The notes beneath the pieces are model-generated. The model was not told the origin of the DNA. It searched no databases and saw only the letters and a program-made list of their open reading frames with translations. Both the position numbers and the translations under genes were made by a program. This document shows positions 1-5,203 of a stretch of 5,224 bases of DNA, piece after piece; positions within the stretch are counted from its first letter, which is position 1, and each line of letters starts with the position of its first letter. This DNA comes from Candidatus Bathyarchaeota archaeon (GTDB lineage: Archaea; Thermoproteota; Bathyarchaeia; TCS64): positions 1 through 5,224 of the forward strand of contig JAEHCT010000112.1 in the NCBI GenBank assembly GCA_020697635.1. The letters run 5' to 3'.

Positions 1-60
1 CTCGGCGCCCACTTCGAGTGCCTTTTCGATGGTCCAGTTCTCTATCTCCATAGCCATCAT
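1..60 (-). CDS. N-terminus of an unidentified protein, cut by the window edge
   Basis: Reading leftward from an ATG at 60-58 there is an open frame to the window edge encoding MMAMEIENWTIEKALEVGAE (20 residues). Other possible starts are the Met codons at 57-55 and 51-49. Support for a real gene is its position: it diverges from the CinA-like gene across a 71-bp gap, and an AT-rich TATA-like element lies about 22 bp upstream of the first ATG, a spacing that would give a nearly leaderless transcript. The helix-like start ending in KALEVGAE vaguely resembles the N-terminus of TldD/PmbA-type proteins, but 20 residues are far too few to assign a family. I treat the function as unknown. Confidence 0.5.
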   Translation of the reverse strand, partial: MMAMEIENWTIEKALEVGAE

Positions 61-78
61 TTTCTTCAACTGGTGGGG

Positions 79-86
79 AAATATAA
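79..86 (-). promoter_or_regulatory. TATA-like element for the leftward gene (possibly bidirectional)
   Basis: On the minus strand this reads TTATATTT, centred about 22-23 bp upstream of the ATG at 60. That is slightly close but compatible with an archaeal promoter giving a leaderless or very short-leader mRNA. On the plus strand the same bases read AAATATAA and are preceded by the purine-rich GGGG, which could act as a BRE. The element might therefore also start rightward transcription near 108-110. The assignment rests on spacing and composition only. Confidence 0.4.
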
Positions 87-100
87 GGATAAGGATAACG
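83..100. repeat. Three tandem copies of a 6-bp unit in a divergent promoter
   Basis: The unit ATAAGG occurs at 83-88 and 89-94, followed by a one-mismatch copy ATAACG at 95-100. The repeat lies between the two TATA-like elements of the divergent intergenic region. It could be a regulator-binding site, or a local low-complexity expansion with no function. Confidence 0.6.
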
Positions 101-109
101 CGTATAAGC
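101..109 (+). promoter_or_regulatory. TATA-like element for the CinA-domain gene
   Basis: The sequence CGTATAAGC is centred at about 105, roughly 26-27 bp upstream of the ATG at 132. That is the usual archaeal TATA-to-start distance, so initiation from it would give a leaderless transcript beginning at or next to the start codon. No Shine-Dalgarno sequence precedes this ATG, which agrees with leaderless translation. The competing element at 79-86 would give a leader of about 20 nt. Confidence 0.4.
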
Positions 110-131
110 AGCCGGACATGCATCCAATGAT

Positions 132-983
132 ATGAAGCCCACGGGCAGCGTCAACGTCGAGATCATCGTAACTGGGGACGAGCTCCTCTACGGCAGGATA
201 CTGGACACCAACAGCCACTGGATCGCCCAGCGCGTCGCGGAAATGGGCGCCAAGCTCAGGCGCGTCACCACGATAGGCGACGAGCCTGAGACCATCGCGG
301 CGGCGCTGCACGACGCTTTGAAGCGAGACGCCCACTTCATCATCTTCAGCGGCGGCCTAGGCCCCAGCGAGGACGACCTCACGGTGGAAAGCATCGGGGA
401 AGCCCTGGGGCGGAGGACGGTCATAGACGAGGAGGGGGCCGAGAAGATCAGGGCCGTATACCGGCGGCGGGGCATCACCGAAGATGCGACGCATAGGCGC
501 GGCGAACGGATGGCCCGGGTGCTGGAGGGCAGCACGCCGATGCAGAACCCGGTGGGCTTCTCGGTAGGGATGTGCGTCGAGGAGGCGGGTAAGAAGATAT
601 GCACTCTCCCCGGAGTCTCCTCGGAGATGAAGGGCATGTTCGACGCCCATATCGCGCCCATGATCGCGAGCACGGCGACCAGCGTCTTCCTCGCCAGGAC
701 TTACAACGTGAGCATGATGTGGAGGGACTTCTTCACCATCTACAGGCGGATGCAGATAGACTACCCGGACGTGTACATCAAGAACGCGGCGACGCCGCCC
801 GTGGAGGGCGAGGACAGGGACAAGGTCCACACGATAAAGGTGGATTTCGTCTTGGAGGCTCCTAATCCGGAGGAGGCCGAGGCGAAGATGAGCGAGCTCC
901 TCGCAGACTACATGAGCAGGATCGAAGCGGTAGGCGGGGGCAGGATGGACCCCGTCGACTCAGGCAACCTCTCCGAGGATTAG
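132..983 (+). CDS. CinA N-terminal-type (MoCF_biosynth, COG1058) domain protein
   Basis: The 283-residue protein belongs to the family that shares the molybdopterin-binding fold of MoaB/MogA/MoeA and forms the N-terminal half of bacterial CinA. Visible motifs in order: VEIIVTGDELLYGRILDTNS (9-28), the family start with its nucleotide-pocket GDELL; SGGLGPSEDDLT (73-84), equivalent to the usual GGLGPTxDD loop with Ser for Thr; NPVG (139-142); and LPGVSSEM (159-166), matching the LPGVPxEM signature. Residues 185-265 form the smaller C-terminal domain, including VYIKNAA (214-220). The separate NMN deamidase domain (PncC, COG1546) of bacterial CinA is absent, as is normal for archaeal relatives. 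Database names such as 'NMN deamidase-related' therefore overstate what is present. In bacteria the COG1058 part has been linked to ADP-ribose pyrophosphatase activity; whether this protein does the same is inference. The ATG at 132 leaves only eight residues before the conserved strand and has no Shine-Dalgarno sequence. Confidence 0.93.
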   Translation: MKPTGSVNVEIIVTGDELLYGRILDTNSHWIAQRVAEMGAKLRRVTTIGDEPETIAAALHDALKRDAHFIIFSGGLGPSEDDLTVESIGEALGRRTVIDEEGAEKIRAVYRRRGITEDATHRRGERMARVLEGSTPMQNPVGFSVGMCVEEAGKKICTLPGVSSEMKGMFDAHIAPMIASTATSVFLARTYNVSMMWRDFFTIYRRMQIDYPDVYIKNAATPPVEGEDRDKVHTIKVDFVLEAPNPEEAEAKMSELLADYMSRIEAVGGGRMDPVDSGNLSED

Positions 984-1008
984 GGTCTACAGATGAAACG
1001 TGTGAACG

Positions 1009-2538
1009 TTAGCCCCTTATTACCAGCGTACCCAGGTCGAGGAAGTCTTTCTCTCCCTTGAAATACGCCTCAAGGACCCCCGGTAGCTCTGCGAGGCTCA
1101 GGCTCACCTGCTTCCAGGTGTCCCGGTCCCTGATGGTGAGCACATCGTTTTTCAGGGTGTCGTAGTCCACGGCCACCGCCAGGGGGACGCCGATCTCGTC
1201 TGCCCGCGCATACCTTCTGCCTATGCTGCCCGCCTCGTCGTAGACCACCCAGAACCCCTTGTCTAGGAGGAGGTCATGCACCTCCCGTGCTTTCTCGGGG
1301 AGGCCGTCCTTGGTGACCAGCGGGAACACGGCGACCTGGTAGGGCGCCAGCTCCCTCGGCAGGTGTAAGATGTTGCGCTTCTGCTTCCGCTCGTAGGTGG
1401 CCTCAAGCACGGAGAGGAAGAGCCTGTCGAGGCCGTAGCTAGGCTCAACGACGTGTGGCACGTACCTGGTGCCGTCCTCCCTGAGCACCGTCATGTCGAC
1501 GCCGGACGCCTCCATGTGGTTGCGTAGGTCGAAGTCTGTCCTGTAGGCGCAGCCCGAGATCTCTATCCAGCCCCATGTCTCGAACAGTACCTCGTGGTCA
1601 TATGTCTGGGCGCTGTAGTGGGCGCGCTCGTCGGGGAGGTGAGCCCTGAACCTCTGCTTCTCCGGGGGCATTCCGAGGGCGGTGATGAACCTCTGGCTGA
1701 CACCCATGAAATAACCCTGCCACTCGGTGAGTATGAGGCCATCCTCCACGGCTTCCCCGATGGACGTCTCCAAGAGTTCCTTTACCTCCTTAGCCTCCAT
1801 CTCCTCGGTGGACAGCTTGATCACGACGTTCTCGACCTCCCTGAACCACGGGCACCCCGGGTCCTGGGGGTCGAAGAAGAGCTCCAGCTCCATAATGGTG
1901 AACTCCCGGACCCTTATCGCTCCCCTTCTTGGGCTTATCTCGTTCCTCATCACCTTGCTGCTCTGGGCGACGGCGAAGGGCAGCTTCTCACGTGCATGCT
2001 GGTAGCCACGCTTGTAGTTGAGAAACATGGCCTGGGCGGTCTCCGGCCGGGCGTACCCGACCTCTCCGCCCGTTGCCCCTATCTCGGTCTTGAACATGGG
2101 CAGGAAGAGCACGGGCTCCTTTAGCTCTCCGCCGCAGTTTGGGCACCGGATCCTGTGCTCCAGCATGAGGTGCTTGATGGCCTCGCCTCCCATGGCTTCC
2201 ACGTTCTCCATGCCCGTCTTTTCCTCGACCAGGTGGTCAGCCCTGAAGCTCCTGCCGCACTGGGTGCACTCGGCGGAGTACTCCTTAAAGTTCTCCAAGT
2301 GCCCCGAAGCCTCGAACACCCGCTCGGGGTTGATGATGGGGTCGTCCAGCTCCAGGAACCCCTGCTTCCTCACGAAGTACTCCTTCCAGAGGGCCTCTAT
2401 GCTCCGCTTCAGCTTGGTGCCAAGGTCTCCGTAGGTGACGTAGCCGCTCATCCCGCCGTATATCTCGAAGCTGGGCCAGAAGAAGCCCCTCCTCTTCGCT
2501 ATCTCGGATATGGTGTCGTACCTTGTTCGTGGAGGCAA
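1009..2538 (-). CDS. glyS: Glycyl-tRNA synthetase (class II, homodimer type)
   Basis: This cytoplasmic enzyme (EC 6.1.1.14) charges tRNA-Gly with glycine using ATP. The 509-residue protein opens with the family signature AKRRGFFWPSFEIYGG (14-29). A zinc ribbon follows, with Cys91/Cys94 and Cys132/Cys135. Then come RPETAQ (164-169), class II motif 2 in MRNEISPRRGAIRVREFT (197-214), the glycine-site segment EISGCAYRTDFD (326-337), and motif 3 in EPSYGLDR (365-372) with its ATP-binding Arg. Residues about 394-480 form the anticodon-binding domain (LAPYQVAVFPL, then GRRYARADEIGVP). The start is a TTG at 2538-2536: no ATG or GTG lies between it and the upstream in-frame TAA at 2571-2569, and it places the N-terminus where relatives begin. 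At 509 residues it is compact compared with the roughly 570 I recall for many archaeal homologues, and the stretch before motif 3 is short. All key motifs are present, so it should be functional. It is convergent with the CinA-domain gene, 25 bp from stop to stop. Confidence 0.97.
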   Translation of the reverse strand: MPPRTRYDTISEIAKRRGFFWPSFEIYGGMSGYVTYGDLGTKLKRSIEALWKEYFVRKQGFLELDDPIINPERVFEASGHLENFKEYSAECTQCGRSFRADHLVEEKTGMENVEAMGGEAIKHLMLEHRIRCPNCGGELKEPVLFLPMFKTEIGATGGEVGYARPETAQAMFLNYKRGYQHAREKLPFAVAQSSKVMRNEISPRRGAIRVREFTIMELELFFDPQDPGCPWFREVENVVIKLSTEEMEAKEVKELLETSIGEAVEDGLILTEWQGYFMGVSQRFITALGMPPEKQRFRAHLPDERAHYSAQTYDHEVLFETWGWIEISGCAYRTDFDLRNHMEASGVDMTVLREDGTRYVPHVVEPSYGLDRLFLSVLEATYERKQKRNILHLPRELAPYQVAVFPLVTKDGLPEKAREVHDLLLDKGFWVVYDEAGSIGRRYARADEIGVPLAVAVDYDTLKNDVLTIRDRDTWKQVSLSLAELPGVLEAYFKGEKDFLDLGTLVIRG

Positions 2539-2553
2539 CGCTATCAGAGCGAG

Positions 2554-2560
2554 AAAAAGG
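2554..2560 (-). terminator. Possible short T-run terminator after the mevalonate operon
   Basis: On the minus strand this reads CCTTTTT, within a pyrimidine-rich stretch 25-31 bp past the DUF35 stop. Archaeal RNA polymerases can terminate at T-runs without a hairpin, and this is the only candidate between the operon and glyS. Five T residues is weak, and the run lies at or just upstream of the predicted glyS transcription start, so it may have no such role. Confidence 0.2.
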
Positions 2561-2568
2561 TGCGGCGA

Positions 2569-2576
2569 TTATAAAA
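2569..2576 (-). promoter_or_regulatory. TATA box for glycyl-tRNA synthetase
   Basis: On the minus strand this reads TTTTATAA, a good archaeal TATA box. Its centre is about 34 bp upstream of the TTG start at 2538, predicting transcription from near 2546 and a leader of about 8 nt. No Shine-Dalgarno sequence precedes the TTG. It lies only 8 bp past the DUF35 stop codon, inside the 46-bp intergenic gap, so glyS can be transcribed independently of the mevalonate operon, though read-through is also possible. Confidence 0.6.
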
Positions 2577-2584
2577 GTGTGGGG

Positions 2585-2980
2585 CTACTCGACGACCGGC
2601 CTGAACTTGTAGCCGTACTGGATGATGCCCGTCTTGCCGTCCTCTTTCACCCTGCGGAACACCGCCTCGACGCTCATCCCCGTCTGGACCTCATCGGGGT
2701 CCACGTCCACCACCTGGCTCAGCAGCCTCATGCCGTCCTCAAGCTCGATGAGCGCCACCACGTAGGGCTTATACTTCTCGAAGCCTGGAGGCGGGTTTCT
2801 GATCACCGTCCACGTGACCACCTCCCCGACCTCCGCCAGCTTGTGGTCCTTGAACTCTGTGGAGCCGCACTCCGTGCACACGGGGCGCGCGGGGAAGAAC
2901 TTGGCCCCACAGCCTGTGCACTCCTTACCTAGCAGCCGGTACCGAGGTACCTCCTCCCGCCAGTAGCGTGGCACGCTCAT
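2585..2980 (-). CDS. DUF35 zinc-ribbon/OB-fold protein, mevalonate-complex scaffold
   Basis: This 131-residue protein has the two-part DUF35 architecture. After a short N-terminal helix region comes a rubredoxin-like zinc ribbon with Cys21/Cys24 and Cys35/Cys38 (CTGC and CTEC), then an OB-fold from about 45 to the end. That part includes GEVVTWTVI (52-60), the Pro-rich NPPPGF (62-67) and PYVVALIEL (72-80). In archaea the partner encoded beside thiolase and HMG-CoA synthase bridges the two enzymes, and its OB-fold helps form the CoA-binding site they share. I chose the ATG at 2980 over an in-frame ATG at 3013. It gives the family-typical start, forms an ATGA overlap with the thiolase-family stop, and follows a strong Shine-Dalgarno sequence by 8 nt. 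All four zinc ligands are intact. Its adapter role here is inferred from the conserved gene order. Confidence 0.92.
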   Translation of the reverse strand: MSVPRYWREEVPRYRLLGKECTGCGAKFFPARPVCTECGSTEFKDHKLAEVGEVVTWTVIRNPPPGFEKYKPYVVALIELEDGMRLLSQVVDVDPDEVQTGMSVEAVFRRVKEDGKTGIIQYGYKFRPVVE

Positions 2981-4116
2981 CGTCCCAGCCTCCTCAGGAT
3001 GGTCACCGCACACGTGGAGCCCAGGCCTCCCATGTTCTGGGCCAACCCCACATTGGCGTCCTCTACCTGGTGGTCACCTGCGGCGCCTCTGAGCTGCAGG
3101 GCTACCTCGGCTATCTGATATACTCCGGTGGCGCCCAGCGGGTTGCCCCGCGCCTTGAGGCCGCCGAACGTGTTGGTCGGGAGCTCTCCGTCTCTGGCTG
3201 AGCCGCCCTCGGCCACATACTTGGCGGCTTTTCCCGGCTCGACGAGGCCGAGGCTCTCCAAGCTGAGGACTCCGTTGATGGTGAAGTCGTCCTGAACCTC
3301 GACGAGGTCGATGTCGCCAGGCTTCACGGCGGCCAGCTTGTAAGCCTTCTCGGCTGCTGTCTTGACGGCACCAAGGGTAAGCGGGTCCTCCCTCATGGGG
3401 AGGCTGCAGTAATCCGTGGCAACCGTCGTGGCGGCAACCTCGACGCCTTCGGTGTCCGCCGGGACCAGCACGATGGCGGCGGCCCCGTCCCCGACGCCCG
3501 CGCACTCCATCATGTGTATTGGGTCAGCCTCCATGGGGCTGTCCATGGCCCTCTCGATGCTCATCCTGAACGGGTACTGGGCATGCTTGCAACCCACCGC
3601 GTTTTCGTGACTCTGAACAGCCATCATACCCACCTCGCTGGGCTCCGCGTAGAGGTCAAGGTAGAGCCTGTGGAGCATGGCGCTCAGCCCCGGCTTGGTG
3701 ACGCCCGTATAGGCTGAATACTCCTGCTCCTCCTCCATCACGAGGCTCTTGGTGACGACCTCGGGGAGAACGTCACTCATCTTCTCGACGCCCGCCACCA
3801 GAACGCAGTCGCTGTACCCGGAGGCCACAGCCTTGACGGCCTCGTGGAACGCGACGCCTCCGCTGGCCGAGCCCGCCTCCACCCTCACGGCGGAGAGCCC
3901 CGGCTTGGCTATGGCGTCAGCCATGAGCGCGCCCATGCTGAGCTGTTCCTGCATGAGGGCGCCGCTCATGTTGCTCACGTAGAGGCCGTCTACGCCGTCT
4001 GTGCCGGCGTCCTTCATGGCCTGAAGCGCGGCGTCCGCGAAGAGGGCGCCGATGGGCTTGCCCCAGTGCTCGCTGACCTTCACGAGGCCGACTCCGGCTA
4101 CCGCTACCTTCCTCAT
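2977..4116 (-). CDS. Thiolase-family (SCP2/archaeal acetoacetyl-CoA thiolase-like) protein with substituted active site
   Basis: The 379-residue protein is full length for the archaeal acetoacetyl-CoA thiolases encoded beside HMG-CoA synthase, which join two acetyl-CoA in the first mevalonate step. Fold signatures are clear: RKVAVAGVGLVKV (2-14), VEAGSASGGVAF (79-90), LVAGVEKMSD (106-115), GDGAAAIVL (209-217), GGLKARGNPLGATGV (318-332) and GLAQNMGGLGST (357-368). The catalytic positions are not those of an active enzyme. Where the family has Cys in ACASGG there is Ser83 (TCG). The HDCF loop reads QDDF (275-278), losing His and Cys. GHPxGATG reads GNPLGATG (Asn325). The AHN near the C-terminus reads AQN (Gln360). 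The family motifs are recalled, not searched. The frame has no stop or frameshift and codon use matches its neighbours, so it does not look like a decaying pseudogene. It overlaps both neighbours by ATGA. It is either a non-catalytic complex member or an enzyme with altered chemistry. Databases may call it acetyl-CoA acetyltransferase or lipid-transfer protein. Confidence 0.93.
   Translation of the reverse strand: MRKVAVAGVGLVKVSEHWGKPIGALFADAALQAMKDAGTDGVDGLYVSNMSGALMQEQLSMGALMADAIAKPGLSAVRVEAGSASGGVAFHEAVKAVASGYSDCVLVAGVEKMSDVLPEVVTKSLVMEEEQEYSAYTGVTKPGLSAMLHRLYLDLYAEPSEVGMMAVQSHENAVGCKHAQYPFRMSIERAMDSPMEADPIHMMECAGVGDGAAAIVLVPADTEGVEVAATTVATDYCSLPMREDPLTLGAVKTAAEKAYKLAAVKPGDIDLVEVQDDFTINGVLSLESLGLVEPGKAAKYVAEGGSARDGELPTNTFGGLKARGNPLGATGVYQIAEVALQLRGAAGDHQVEDANVGLAQNMGGLGSTCAVTILRRLGR
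2989..2995 (-). promoter_or_regulatory. Shine-Dalgarno site deciding the DUF35 start
   Basis: The minus strand reads GAGGAGG, 8 nt upstream of the ATG at 2980. It lies inside the last codons of the thiolase-family gene (encoding part of ILRRLGR). It supports initiation at 2980 rather than at the in-frame ATG 33 bp further upstream. Confidence 0.75.
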
Positions 4117-5150
4117 TGGATGATCTGCCCCCTGAACCTGAGGTACGTGGCGTAGTCCACGTACTTCTTGCGGTCGATGAAGCTGGCCAGCTTCGGCCCG
4201 CCCCGCTTCTCGGTTATCGCCTCCTGGACCGTGAAGATGAAGGCGTCGCTGCCGCTGCCGGAGCCGTAGCTCACCGCGAATATCCTGTCGCCGGGCTCCG
4301 CGATGTCCAGCGTCGCGGCGAGGCCGACCGGGGTGCTTCCAGCGTACGTGTTCCCTATCTTGGGGGCCACGAGCCCCGGGTCTATCTGATCCATGGTGAA
4401 GCCGAGCCCCCTGCCTACGCGTATCGGGAACTTGGTGTTGGGCTGGTGGAACACAACCCAGTTGAAGTCCTCGGGCTTGTAACCGGTCTCCGCCAGCAAC
4501 CCTCTGGCCGCGCCCTGGATGTGTTTATAGTATGCGGGTGCGCCCGTGAACCTGCTCCCGTGGCGGGGATACATCTCCTTGGCTCGCCTCCAGAAGTCGG
4601 GCGTATCGGTCACGTAGCTGTATGAGGCTTCAAGGTAGGCAACGGTGTCGGCGCTACGGTCCGCGAAGATGAACGCGGCTCCGCCGCACGCCGCGGTGTA
4701 CTCAAGCGCGTCCGCCGGCCTCCCCTGGGCGGTGTCCGCCCCTATCGCCATGGCGTACCTCTGCATCCCGCTGCCGACCAGGCCGATGCAGTTCTGCATG
4801 GCCTCGGTGCCCGCCTTGCAGGCGAACTCGTAGTCCGCGGTGGACACGCTCGGGGTGGCACCTATGGCCTCAGCCACTATGGTGCCGCTTGGCTTGACCG
4901 CGTAAGGCTTGGACTCGGTGCCCACGTAGACGGCGCCTATCTCAGATGGATCTATGCCGGAGCGCCTCACGGCCTGCTTCGCCGCCTCCACCGAGATGGT
5001 CACCGTGTCCTCGTCGGGCGCCACCACGGATTTCTCCTCCACCGGCGCACCGTCTCCCCCCCAGACCCGGTTCACCTCGGAGGCCTCCAACCGGTAAATG
5101 GGGATGTAGGCGCCGTACCCCACTATGCCGACCTGTCTAACTGTCTTCAA
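4113..5150 (-). CDS. Hydroxymethylglutaryl-CoA synthase (archaeal type)
   Basis: This enzyme condenses acetyl-CoA with acetoacetyl-CoA to give HMG-CoA (EC 2.3.3.10), the mevalonate precursor for archaeal isoprenoid lipids. The 345-residue length is typical. Motifs: VGIVGYGAYIPIYRL (7-21); YVGTESKPYAVKP (75-87), carrying the general base Glu79; YEFACKAGTEAM (107-118), with the acyl-accepting Cys111; FHQPNTKFP (234-242), with His235; GNTYAGSTPVGLA (266-278); and VSYGSGSGSDAF (293-304). The Glu/Cys/His triad is therefore complete, unlike the active site of the thiolase-family neighbour. The start is a TTG at 5150-5148. An in-frame TGA at 5159-5157 rules out extension, and a GTGATC ribosome-binding site lies 4 nt upstream. 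It is first in the operon; its TGA overlaps the next ATG as ATGA (4116-4113), suggesting translational coupling. Confidence 0.97.
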   Translation of the reverse strand: MKTVRQVGIVGYGAYIPIYRLEASEVNRVWGGDGAPVEEKSVVAPDEDTVTISVEAAKQAVRRSGIDPSEIGAVYVGTESKPYAVKPSGTIVAEAIGATPSVSTADYEFACKAGTEAMQNCIGLVGSGMQRYAMAIGADTAQGRPADALEYTAACGGAAFIFADRSADTVAYLEASYSYVTDTPDFWRRAKEMYPRHGSRFTGAPAYYKHIQGAARGLLAETGYKPEDFNWVVFHQPNTKFPIRVGRGLGFTMDQIDPGLVAPKIGNTYAGSTPVGLAATLDIAEPGDRIFAVSYGSGSGSDAFIFTVQEAITEKRGGPKLASFIDRKKYVDYATYLRFRGQIIQ

Positions 5151-5154
5151 GGGT

Positions 5155-5160
5155 GATCAC
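5155..5160 (-). promoter_or_regulatory. Shine-Dalgarno site supporting the TTG start of HMG-CoA synthase
   Basis: The minus strand reads GTGATC, which matches the right-hand part of the extended archaeal Shine-Dalgarno sequence AGGAGGTGATC. The 4-nt gap to the TTG at 5150 fits this shifted pairing register. It also contains the in-frame TGA that excludes a longer protein. Confidence 0.55.
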
Positions 5161-5195
5161 ATTCGAAATTAATCCGATCAAAAATGCCTGCATCG

Positions 5196-5203
5196 TATTT
5201 AAA
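5196..5203 (-). promoter_or_regulatory. TATA box of the mevalonate operon
   Basis: The minus strand reads TTTAAATA, close to the archaeal TATA consensus, in an AT-rich patch of otherwise GC-rich DNA. With initiation 26-27 bp downstream, transcription would start near 5173, giving a leader of about 22 nt that carries the GTGATC ribosome-binding site. No other promoter-like element is evident before the thiolase-family or DUF35 genes, so this is the likely single promoter of the three-gene operon. I see no gene in the remaining bases to 5224. Confidence 0.7.

Noticed and set aside
984..1008. Shared terminator in the convergent gap between the CinA-domain gene and glyS
   Set aside because: The 25 bp contain no T-run on either strand and no convincing hairpin.
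1594..2124. Long plus-strand open frame opposite glycyl-tRNA synthetase, with several similar ones opposite or overlapping other genes (188-673, 357-830, 599-865, 2018-2434, 2155-2574, 3074-3505, 4116-4625)
   Set aside because: These are shadows produced by GC-rich codon use of the real genes. Their translations have biased, low-information composition and no recognisable domains, and they overlap strongly identified enzymes.
2981..3013. An 11-residue longer DUF35 protein starting at the ATG at 3013
   Set aside because: The extension lies inside the thiolase-family gene, has no family similarity, and bypasses the GAGGAGG site and ATGA junction that support the start at 2980.
2977..4116. Reading the thiolase-family gene as a pseudogene or sequencing artefact because of its active-site substitutions
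   Set aside because: The frame is complete and normal in length, the fold motifs remain, and five separate active-site codons differ with the flanking motifs intact. Random decay or isolated base errors would not give this pattern.
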